Origin: Mimachlamys varia
Taxonomy: Eukaryota > Mollusca > Bivalvia > Pectinida > Pectinidae
NCBI GenBank assembly: GCA_947623455.1
Contig: OX392532.1
Coordinates: forward strand, 25,332,792-25,396,791
Length of the DNA: 64,000 nucleotides
Direction: 5' to 3'
The position numbers were made by a program, and so were the translations under genes. The notes beneath the pieces are model-generated. The model worked only from the letters and a program-made list of their open reading frames with translations, did no database searches and had not been told where the DNA came from. Within the stretch, counting starts at the first letter, position 1. Each line of letters begins with the position of its first letter. Positions 1 through 12,800 of the stretch are shown in pieces.

Positions 1-733
1 TAAACGGAAAGCCTGCAATAAATGATACAAGTCAAGAAATACAACCAAGTCAGAACATCATGTTACGTTACGAACTTAGCCCTTCTGCATCTACATGTTT
101 AGAAAATTTCGATTCCCACCTTTTTCATTTATTCGGCATACTGTATCTTTCACTACATTTGAAAGGTACAGCATGTGTGTGTTACGTCATCTTCCAACAT
201 GTAAACCTATTTTCATAACATACTATTATTTTCCCTTTGTGATGAGAAAGGGGATAATAAAGCTTGAAATAAAAACGGTTTTTATAGTTACAATGGGTGC
301 AGATGGTACAATTCTTAAGTTTGCCTGCCGGGCCACGATTCTGTTAGCGGTGTGATCGGCCGATTTAAAAGTTCAAAAGACAATTATGATTTCCATTCTT
401 TCTTTCCTTCGTGGAAATATAACTGGTTGGAAATCGATTAGCATATATTGTACGCTGAGTTACCGTTCCTGTCTATATATCCGTAGAAGTGTTACCTTTC
501 CTTACCAAGTGATCTGCATTAGTCGATACTTATGATGAGAAATTCAAGCACAACTCCAGCTAAAATTGTTTTTTGAAGAATTTTTTAAATAAGTATTTTT
601 TTAATTGTTTGAATCAAGATGGATTGAATTACTCTTAAAAAATCAGTTAGTAAGCGACTAAGAAAAAAAAAGTTTTAATTTTAATGGCTGATATTGCTAC
701 TGCTATATGGAGGAGTGATATGAAAGTGTATAC
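1..733. other. Start of last visible SLC13 intron; no gene seen
   Basis: AT-rich, with only short chance frames on either strand. I looked on the minus strand for the C-terminal SLC13 motif and did not find it. Confidence 0.6.
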
Positions 734-895
734 CAGTTGTGTGACAATAGGCATCATCAGCGTAGAAATAGCAGTGTTACTTGTAACTTCAGTGGCCGCT
801 GCCATGATAAAACACAGAATCATGTTCATGATCCAAGGCTCAAATTCGCTAAAAACTACCAGCTGATCTGCAAGCCATTTAGACAGTCCCGATTC
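734..895 (-). CDS. SLC13 exon 12, second substrate/Na+ binding loop (last exon in window)
   Basis: 54 codons, ESGLSKWL ... [20 protein letters not shown] ... VTQL, containing the second SNT loop. Acceptor TTCAG, donor GTATAC. The following exon is not found to the left. Confidence 0.93.
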
Positions 896-3800
896 CTGAA
901 AATATTATTGGTATGATTGAACCATAATGCATTGATAATTTTCAAAGGAATAACCGACATAGGATTGAACCCAAAACAATTTATTATCTATTTCTATTAC
1001 TAAGACGATCTATCTGCGTTTTTATTCCCATTTACTCTTGACAAGGCCAAGAATCTAACCCAAGATCAGTCGACAGGAAAGTAAAAATTTGTGTGTAAAG
1101 AAAGGGCAATGTTTTGTACGAAATTATTAACTTCTGGTTTTTCATACTGTTAAGTAGTGACAAAGAGCACTCCCGAGGGAAAACGGATACCCCGGGGATT
1201 AATGTAATTTCAAATAATACTAAGCCTTGTTGGTTTTTGTTCTCCATGCAGAGTAATAGACTGTAGAACCTCTGAATATGAAGATTTTTGAAATATTGTA
1301 TCATTTCCATTTTAGGTCCCCGCTCCCGGGGGTAGAAGCAGGAATCCCATTTTTACAAATCTGTATCATCATTTTTGATAAGTCAAAATGTAAAAACGCA
1401 CGACGGACGGAATAAGTCAATTTGGCAAGTCAGAACTATCTGATTTGTTTAGTATTGCTGTTATGAACAGTTTAAAGGTCATTATAGGACTATTTACGTG
1501 TGTGTTGATGTAATTGTTTCTAATCGATTTTTTCAGGTTGACATTGTTATTATACTAATGCAGATTCGTCTACAGTTTGCACAGTAAATGTGTAACATAC
1601 CTCACTTCCTTTGGCAATTGCAAACCCTCCACCTACAAGAATGATGACTCCCCATGGCACTGTCTTCTCGACAACTTTCCAAGGCAGGACAGGCTCTATA
1701 GCATCTGTTCGTCCTATAGTTATGTTTAAAATATACAGTGTAGACATTTTAGTGGCAGTTTTACAAGGCTAGATATCGCACTTATCAACTTGTACAATCT
1801 TTAGTTACCTTTTGTGAAACAAAAAATCTTCGGAATTTGTGACGGGAAGAGGCAAAGAGAGCACGAAACTAAAATGGCCGGTGTTGAATCGGATACCATA
1901 CTGAAAATCAAATGTGATTGTATGCAAATGTATTATTTAGATAATTGTGGAATGCTTTGGTTCCTGGAAAAGATCTTTGTTAGCTCTAAACGGTCCTTAA
2001 ATATGTAGTCAATAATGGATAAACGGTTCATCGTACTATTTTTGTTAAAACTTCCTGTTCATTTATAACTACAACAGATGGCAATATCTGATGTACATTA
2101 AAAACGTCGCTAATTCGTAGAAACCAGAAATAGTATTAATATCGGCCTTTGTACGGTAAAAAAACAACTAAAAATGTGTGTTTTAACATCCTGGTCATTT
2201 GATAAAGCTGTCAATATAAATTGTAGCCATGAAAAAAAGATGCGATTGATGTATAGTATTTTATGGAAATACTTTGTTGTTCCGTCACAAAATGTCTCCT
2301 TTAAAAGCAATGTCCATTAGTATATGCTTGCATTGACGAAGTCTCATGTCTTTGTAAGTCATTTTTGACATACCCACGAGGAAAAATGAATCCCCATCCT
2401 CCGGTTCCGCCTAGATCTCTGGTGATCCAAAGGACTGCCAGAACCAATAGATGGCTTATGACGACCACTTCTCCAAATCTGCACGAAGTGTATGTATATA
2501 TGGTAAATATATGATTAGAGACCTTGAAACTGACTTGCAAACTGTAAAAGCGGATATATTGAGACTATATTTTCACGCTGCGATAACAATCGGGCGTATA
2601 CCCGAGTACGAGTACTATTCTCTGTCCTACTATTTGGACAAATGATCAGTATAAAACGTGAGCAGTACTTTATATTCTAATCTTAGTATGTCACATTGGT
2701 CAGTATTGGGGAGGCTGGACGTTTGAATTTCAAGGAGAGTATATACGGACTACCAAAAGATGTTGGAGAGCTGATTATAATCGGGCCTTTTCCATGACAC
2801 CATATTTCTCATATTGCAGTGACTGGAATCGATTGAAAAATTGTTGCTGGTTCTGCTTATAATGGTAATAGCTAGCTGGCTAACATGTGTTTACGAGGTT
2901 TTTGTGAAACTACAAAAATCAGGGCCTTGATTAATCTGAAAGGAGAACTTGTCCCACTAGTCTGTCCCGGGACATGCTTGATTAAGTACTTTTCAAGAAA
3001 TAGCGTTCACAAATTGTTAATGCAAAATCCAAGTTGGCTGTCTGTGGGCCATACATGTATCAATTTTCAGACGAGAGAGAAAGGAAACGTAGACAAGTAA
3101 TAGTGTTGATTTATGTAGGGAACATGTTCAAATCACGAAGACAAAACTTACGTCATAGGTCCCATATCGTTGTATTCTTTTTGTAGCACTGTCTTGATAC
3201 TTTCTCTTGCAACATGGTTTTTGCCAAGGCGCCCCCGGTCAGGTCTAAATTCAATAACATATGCTGTGAATCATGTTTTGGTTGATAGTTCGTGTATGGA
3301 TATTGGTCTTAAACATTTTAATGTATTTTATATCAAAATTACACATTAGCTCTGCTAATTGCTCAACCAAGACTTTTAAACAACATTATTCAAATATCTT
3401 GCTACCATTCTAAGTACCCCTTGTAAGTCATAGCTAGTGTTATTGCGAAACAGTGGATTATAGAGATAATAATGGCAAAGAAACTCGAAAGAAACATCTT
3501 CTGATAAACCTTTAACAGCCCTTCCTCAAAAATGTTTTGTCTATGAAAACTTTTCTTCAAAACGTTTTCGACGAAAAAAGTTAAACAAGATTGGTGTTAG
3601 AACCTTGTGAAAACACAAATGAGCTGAAACAAAATTATACGGAGGAAATTGACAGATCTTTGTCGACTTTTCATAATTGTTTTCTAGCAGTGTTGAAATT
3701 TCTATGGAAACTGCCATAGGTGACCAAGTGTTTTCATCCGAAGCTGAATTCGTAGAGGGGCTTATCAGGATAGAAAACTATAACCTTGAAAAATCATATA

Positions 3801-6800
3801 GGTATATAAACAGCAGAATATTTGCCGACGAAGTCGAGCGTATTTACCTTTCTAAAGGAGAAATTAAGGATAAAACATACTTAGGCCATACCAATTTGAC
3901 TTATTGTTCGTCGGAAAATGAGATTTCAAAATTTCAATTCCTTAAAATTTCGAGCGAGCGGTTGTTTTCAAAAGACTAAATGTCAGAATACTTGTTTGAC
4001 TATTAATATAATGTATCACCAAATAAGACACGTATTTCAACTGTTGAAGTTTTTTTTAATCATTTCCATGATACAAACTACTTGTATAAAGCTGTGCAAT
4101 AAAACAGCATTTGAGAGAAAAACTTTCTTAAATTAGCTTCTAATAGAAGGCCCAAGGTCATTCATTCAAGTTTAGTGATTGAACCAAAGCCGAAGGAAAC
4201 ACCTTTAAGCAACAACATTTTTATCTTGTAGGTATTAAGATGTATCTGTTCATGCAGAATGCATATTTTATCGAAATGATATAAATTAATGATGACAAAA
4301 TATATGCCACTATAAAACAAACCATGCAGGCTAGTTGTCTTGCACTAGGTATTTTGCGGACACAATTTTTGAGTTACAATAATATTAATAGTAAAAGTAA
4401 ATGACACAAGCATTATTTGTGTACTAAATATCCAAATCATAAAGGTTGATATCAGTTTATAAACTGACGTCCCATATATGAATAAGTTCATTATTGTTTA
4501 TCTCGTGGTTGAATAAGCATCATGAACCCATTGTTAATCCTTTCGGGATTTAAATGTTTTTACTACTGGTGACTAGGTAACTACGGCATCTCGAAGAGAG
4601 TTCGAATAGTATTACATTGTACCTACATACATATTACAAATTTTTTAACTATCAACAGTAGGCCTATTCTATTAAAATAAAACTGATGACATGACAATAA
4701 TGTCTGCCAAATTGAGTCGATTGCTTGAGAAGAATATCGATTTGAAATTTAATACAGAGATGTAATTATAGTCGTCTATCTGTATTAACAACACATCTTT
4801 TGATGTTCCTCACTTAATTCATAATTTTTGAAGATATTTCCTGCTGACGCTTGAAGTTGCTTTTTAGTGAGACCGCTTGAGTTCCGTATTTTGTTTATTT
4901 GATCAAGAGATCTTCAAACGATAAACCATCTATGCGGTATTTTGCAATACAATATGGCGACCGGTTTATGTAGTGATCAACACGACAAGAAAGCCATTTT
5001 AACACATTCCTCCCAGTTTTCTTAAAAAGTGAAAAAGCCTCAGAGCGCATTTCCATCGTGTTGTTGCAAAAAACCGCTTGAAATACCATTTGTATCTTCA
5101 TTTTAAAAATTCAAATGATTCGGAATGTCACTTTCTAAATTTAAACCATTGTAAAATATATTTGGATTCGTCATTTTTCATTGACGCTAAATTTGGAGCG
5201 GTAATATTTTACTTTTACATTTATTTAATTTTTCAAAAACAGGAGTGGTAAATCCGACGAACAATAAATCAAATTGGTATGGCCTAATGCATTAGTTGCT
5301 TTAGTCGGGGTCATTTTAGTCAGTTTAAGACGCTCTCGTGTATATAAGTATGCATGTGTATGTCTTATGTGTTTTAAGGGTGCGGTTTTTAGGAACTGAT
5401 ACTGACTTTATAGTGCTACAGCACTTAAACATGTTGCCAAATGCCCCAACACGATATACTAAAACAAGTAAAACACTTGCAGTCAAGCATGACGTTAGCT
5501 GTAAATAGGACGATAAACCATATATATTACGTGAACACCCAAACACCTACCTGCATAAGAAAAATAATATAAAGAACCATAACCAAAGAGCCAGAAGAGC
5601 AAAACAGGCTATAGGAAACCCATAAAGCAAGAACGATCCATACGTCACTGGAGATGTTGTGTGGTACCGCTCATACAGTCTGAAACAGACAAATATAGCA
5701 TTGTTAATTTACAATAAAAAAAACATGAGCGAGACAATGCAAGGATGAACAACTGTTTTCAATCCCTCATTTTTCAATGGTAATACCAAAAACACTGATG
5801 TTTGTGCAATTTCGCTGCATCAATAAAGTTTGTTTATTGCTTTGGCGGAATTCTTTGCATGTTATTTGATATGATGTGCAAATATGGCGGAGAGACTTTG
5901 CTTCGTGAGACAACAGTTGATATATCGCATTTAAGCCTAAAATCTCTTTCATGACACAACAATTTACAAATGATGGCATATATTTCAGACATTTATATTG
6001 CGATATCACAGACGACTTCAAAAACACTATCATTAAACCAAATCTGGTGGTGTACATGACTGCGCACACCAACATAAAATTTTCGTGACAGAAACCTGGA
6101 TGAATTCTGATTCATTAGAGCTACTACTAAGCGTTTGTATTTGTCCTATTGTTGTTACAACCGATTTAAATGCATATCAAGTCGAAAGCATCATTGGAAG
6201 GATTTATAATATTGTTTTGTCTTTTAATATATTGTGGTAACTTCTCAATAATTGCTAAACCAAGCAACGTCACTAAAACATCTGTTACAAATGGAAAGGG
6301 CAATTTTTTTTTCGATATATATTTCAGATACATCAGATATCTAGGTTTCTGCACTGGGCGCCCGAATGATAGTATTTTTAGTGTGGTAACACTATTAGTT
6401 CGGCATCGAATGCGCGTTATCACAATGAAGCAAATGTCCTGTCTCGCACTTCTGAACAAAACCAGATCAACGGACTTGACATGTTTTTTCCCTTTCACTT
6501 TAAACAAATGATGACACAAATATAGAACTAGAAAATGAACCAACTTGAATGTTTACAAAAGTATTTAGTTTCTTTAGATCGAGAAATTTACCTTGTCCAA
6601 AAACATGACTTACTCCATTCTAAACAAATCATGAATTGCCATATTCTGTTATTTACTTGCAGCAGCGATTTTCATGTTCAGAATTTATTTACTTACAAGT
6701 CTGTTTGTCCTTTCATTATAATATTTGGAAAGGATCCTGTAAGCGTTGCTACGCCTCCGATATTGGCGGCATAGGCAACCGAGAGAGAGAGAGCTTTACC

Positions 6801-9800
6801 AAGGTGTAGGTGTTCAGAGTCCGACGCTACATAATCCTCTTCAGAACTGTAAAGACAAGCACGTTTGGAATGCTTTTGGTTGGAACATTAAATTTGAGTT
6901 GCGCAAAGAGACACTCGTCTTTTACATTCATTTTGGTAGAAAAACTTTATAAAAGAAAAAACAGAATAGAGACAGAATAGGAAAAAAGAAAAAAATTATA
7001 CGGAGACCTCGTAAAAGACAATATGTTCCGGAAGGTAAGCATCTTCTGGGGCATCGACGACACCCGCCATATAAACCTTATCTCATATTCTAGTTAGCAG
7101 CAATCCTCAAAATGAGAACCGAGTATCATTGTCAATCACCACAAATAAGACTAATAAGCAAACTCAAAAACGTCCATCTTCATTTCACACAAAGATACAG
7201 AATATTTCTCGATGAGATCAGGATGGCGACCATAAAACTTGAACGAAGTCTTCATCAACCTGCATATTAAGTAGTCGACATCGTTCATGAAAATCTCGAT
7301 ATTCAGAGAAAGCCCTAGAATAACGAATCAACTGCGAAATGTAAACACCGTAAGATGGAGAAGCAGGGATGTTACTATCAAGAAAGGGAAAGTTCATTAT
7401 AGGAAAATCGAAATCGTCACGTTTATCATACAGCTAAGCAGTAAATGCTCATGTTGGTCTAGGTTAATATATCAAAATCTGTGTTATAGGCCTTTCTTTG
7501 CCGCTCGCGCCTCGTTATTAACCCTTGTCATACTGCTATTACAGGGGCAATCCATGTTAAAAGTGTTGTAAAAAATATAACTTTTAAAAAAAAAAATATT
7601 TTTGAAGGCCCAATAGTTTCTTGTTCGTTACCGCTCAGGTTAACTTCGTTTTAGACTTATTTTTGCATATTTTTTTCAGAATCCCGATAACTTTCCCGCA
7701 GTTACATATATTGGGCCTTTAAGTGTGCTGTTAAAGTTTTGGAAACCAATTTTTAGTGAATTCATGATGATTTTATTACCCCGCGCCATATGCGAAAATG
7801 ACAACATGAACAATGGAATTTTAATCATGAAAATTTTATATCACTTTTTAGTTTAACCTGAAGAACAAGGACCAACACACACAGCCACGCAACAATTCTT
7901 GTTTTGGAAACTGAATTCCTGTCCAAGTGTTTTTGGTATCTGAAGTCCTCCTGGTTGCTGTCGGTAAATTCAGCTTTGCCTGGCCCACAAACGACCCACC
8001 TCCTTGTGGCTGCTGTCTTCGTTCCTGTTGGAGGAAGGCGTCCAATGAAGTGCCTAGCCAACAAACGTTGAAGGTTGTCTCCCACTGCCCTCTTACTTCC
8101 TCTTGATTCCGAACCTGTGATGTCTTACTCCATCACAAGTTGACAGACAACTTCCCTTCTGAAATTATCAAGATGAAATGCATTGTTACGTTTAATGCTT
8201 TTATGTCAGTTAAAATGTTCTATTGACAAACTATAGTTCCCAAAGCAAATATGTACATTCTTATACTGAGCAGGCATGCCTTTAAGATACTGGCTTCTTA
8301 TTTAAATCATTAGAAACAAAAACCGTGCATAATTTTAATCTGAATTATTCAAACACAAGGTACCAGTACCAAAACTAAGGGACCAATCTATCGTCTATGA
8401 AACATCTTTCATTTCCAGGGCATTTTTGTATCGAATTTTTACATCTACAAGGAAATGACGCATCACCCGGTACTTCACAGGGTATTCAGGTAATGAAATT
8501 GAAAAACAAAAATGTGAATACAAGATTTCAAAGAAAAAATCGATGATGTAGCAAAGTAAACATTAACAAATACTTATTATTACCTGGTATTCTCTTGGGA
8601 TACATTTTTTAGACAAGAGAATACCAGGTAATAATAAGTATTTGTTAATGTTTACTTTGCTACATCATCGATTTTTTCTTTAAAATCTTGTATTCACATT
8701 TTTGTTTTTCAATTTCATTGCCTGAATACCCTGTGAAGAACCGGGTGATGCGTCATTTCCTTGTAGATGTAAAAATTCGATACAAAAATGCCCTGGACAT
8801 GAAAGATGACGCAACACACACACATGCTGCACATTTTAACATATAGTAAGATACAGCATGCCGAAACAATTAATTAAAATGCATCATACAGCTGTTTCGT
8901 GCTTCTAGGACTCGTCCGTGATGTAATGATGCTAGGGCCTTAAAGGTGGGAATCGAAATTTTCTAAACTAATTGTACGCCTGTCAAACCCACTGTATGGT
9001 ACCATCTGGTCACAACTGTTGATAAAAATTTTTTTCTTTATTTAAGGCCCAATGTACGTAACTTTCGGCAAAACTTGAAGCGAAAATCAAGCCTAAAAAC
9101 TTTTTATTATTATAGATTAAATTAAGATTAACTGATATTAGCAATATTCAAGATGAATTCTTACGTGGTGACCGGTACGGCAGCAGTTGAAACTCGATAT
9201 TTGTAAACACGCGTCCATTTTGAACTGTCTTCTACCTTCGGCTTGTCGTTGAAGTGGGCCCCACCTGAATTATTTTCAACTCTTTGGATGTTTCTGTCAA
9301 GAGTTTCTTGTTAGTTACCGCTCAGGTGTACTTCGTTTTAGACTTATTTTTGCATGGTTATCAAATGGATTTTTTTTTTCATAATTTTCCAGATTCCCGA
9401 TAATTTCCTGAAGTTACGTATATTTGGCCTTTAAGCGTTAAAGAAGTTTTTATATTTCAGCTCTAATTCTGAACAAACCATAAGCTGTTGTAGAGTGCAT
9501 AACAATCAAACACATTTCCTTCATTGATTTAACATTTATAATCAAACACTTCCCCCAACATCAAAGATGACGTTTTCAAAATACCTGCCAATCTAATTCG
9601 CCAGAAGTTTGTTTATTTTTAATATCTTAATTAATCTTATATATCAATAAATAATGAAGATTTTATATACATTAGACTGGCAAATATTCTTACTTGCCAA
9701 CTGCTTCCTTGTACTTATACATGACTCAACACACACAGTCGGGCCTGAGGATTCTTTTCCCATTCTAGTCTCGTTTGTTAGTATTTGTCATAACACCTGA

Positions 9801-12800
9801 AAATAATTTATTTATATTGATGTCCTTATAATTACTCTATAAACGCGGTAACATAATTAATCATTACATTAATTAAAATTTGACATCACATATAACATTT
9901 AATATAAACATTTATTTAAACATACATATCATTTTCAAAAGCATATTATACGAGTATACTTGTTTCAATTGATTTTTGTTTAATTTTTTTTTTGTTTAAC
10001 GTCCTGTCTGGCAATTCCAGGTAAATTGCATAAAATGTTACATTGTGAAATGATGTGATGAACACATACATACCTTCACTCCTGTTGCACCATACTGTCC
10101 CACAGGCAAGCGTTGCGGTCATATACAAGTCCAAAATGCGTTGTGGGCTGCTGTAATAGTTGTCTCTGTACAGGTAGGTGGTAACCATTGTTCAGATACG
10201 GCTGGAGCAAACTCGTCACAATATCATATGTTGTACCATGTCCGCTGCTGTGAGGTTGTGGACCCTAAAGACCTGTGTACAACTCCAGTAGCCATTAGCC
10301 GAGTCACACAAATGTAGATCTTCATACCATACTTCTTCATACCATACTTAACAGGCTTGTGAGAATTCTAGACTCGGAAATCCAGTTATCATACCTTCAT
10401 CTGTTGCAACATACCTTCCAGGATTATCACAACCTTAAACTTCTACAGAAGTTCCATACAGGTTTTCCCAGCTTAAGCAAATATTAGACGTTTAACAATA
10501 ACTCGCCTTCCTCCGGAGGATTCTTCACACCAAGGTTTTCAAGGAAAGTCCTAGAGAAAGGGGGTATTCCACCTCGGGCCCATCCAGTTCTCGTCATCCT
10601 TTTCGTTCCGGTGATCTTCATCGTGTATGTCGTCTACATCCTATCCTTCAAATTCCGAATCGTTGCTATCTTTATGTAGATTTCCTCAACAAATCATGGT
10701 TTTCCGGAAAACATTTCTGAATACTTAATTCGCCTCCGCCATTACGAATACTTAATTAGCCTCCGCCATTACTGTTTACACAAGATACCTGACCGTCTGG
10801 TCAATCCCATGTTTATTACGACTTTAAACACCGTTATCAATAGCATAACTACTCGGTTTAATTTAATCATTTGACCTTTTTTCAAATAAAAAACAATCTT
10901 ACTGCTTTTATTGTCTCCGTCAAAACAAGTGTGTGTACACATGTTATGATGACGTAGTAGCAATTTGAGACTGTAACAAGTTTGATTTTCACAGCACTTA
11001 AAGATGTTTTGCACACTAAAATTCATGTAATTCATACTTTTGGAATTGATGTTAATATTGTGGACGTTCACAAACATCCACTGTTAAAGCGGAAACATCG
11101 TTAATTAATCCAGAAGACCAGTTCCGACTCTTGCTGACACATGTGCACGGAAGTGAGGTCATGATCGCCCTGCGCTTGTTCAAAGGGATTAACACCTTGC
11201 TGCAGCGCGGGGATTTCCAGGTATAAAAATATCACGCAACCTAGAGAGTCGATTGCAGTGGAGCAATACTACCGTACTTAGAAACCCAGCCGTGTTCGTT
11301 ATTTATATTTTAAACACATAATATCGACATTATAAACAAATCGCCAATGCATGAATTGGTTTTATCTCGGATTAATTTGAAAAGCCCGTACTACACACTG
11401 ATTGACTTAAATTGGTTTCAACAAGAGTCTGAAAAACCGTCTGAAACTGGCACGGCATGACTAGGGTTAATTAAGATTGCAACCTTTACAGATGGTCATC
11501 TATCAGTTATCAGTATCGACCGAGATGTTTGCATTTGCAACCACTAACACCCCCCCCCCCCCATCACAATGTTTTGAGCAAGAATACACTACACACATCG
11601 AGACGTGTCTGTCAATGACCTTGGCTGGTTTCAAATAGTATTTTAACCAACTTCGTACAAAATCAAAAAATATATTCTAATATTTCCTTGTTCCTATATT
11701 TTTTTTAACTTAAAAGTGCTTCAATACAATTTTAGTATTGGCTTAATTTGAATCAAAGGCCCATCTACAATTTTAGTCTTTGAGGGCACTCAAGGTACTA
11801 TCAATATCTAAAGTCATAGAAGGACGACCTCCCATTGGATATGTGGAGTTGCAGAAGGACGACCTCCAAGTGGATATGATGTGAGTGGTAGAAAGACGAC
11901 CTCCCAGTGGATATGATTTGAGTGGTAGAAGTACGAACTCCCAGTGGATATGATGTTAGCGGATGTGTCGAGTGTGTAAACGGGAGGCTGCGGGAATGTC
12001 TTACTGTTCATGACCGTTCACAAGCAAATCAGCCAAGTTACTCCTCTTTATGCAAAATATAACTATGATGTAAGTATGGTCTTGATTTGGTTCGGTCAAT
12101 TGTGTTACGTCCATCATGTATTAACAGTCATATAATGAGGGCATCACGGTGTATGCGATGTAGATATGAGCTTGTGTCACAGACTGGTATGTTCGAGTAA
12201 GCCTCCTTTCGAAAGTCCGGATTTTTGTTCGCTTTAAAGTGCTACCAGGCCCTACGCAGGACACCCCACCCGGTCACATTATACGGGCAGAGGGCAACTT
12301 TCAAAAGAAGGTTAAATTGACAGCTGAATTATGAATTAACGATATATGGGGGATGGACATAAATTAACCCTGCTGTCTGCTTACCTTGATTCTTTGTTGA
12401 CTCCATCCTCGTCTCTGTATATATTCGAGCCAATTAACTCGTGGTAGTCATTTCGTGTTCTGCATTCATAATCGGTACAGTCCGCCGCTTGATTGTCCAC
12501 GCCTTGGCACTCTAACAAAATGAACATGAAGTTAACTATTTAATGTTAGAATTCCAAAGATGATAAAATGTTTCACGACGCTTAACTTTTTTTCAGGCAT
12601 TAAGTTACAACATGACAGATTACATTTTCGCATCATTACAGAGTTGATTCACTAGCTGTTGAAATCTCAAGATCCTATCAGGGACTATCGCATCACTATC
12701 CAAATCGATGAAAATGCCAAATAGCCACGACAACATACAACAACGTCTATATGACAACCTTCGCCAACACCAGCATGGCAATGATACAATGTAAATGTTT

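Noticed and set aside
6166..6543. 125- and 113-codon opposing frames
   Set aside because: Low-complexity, intronic, no motif; overlapping frames on both strands indicate chance.
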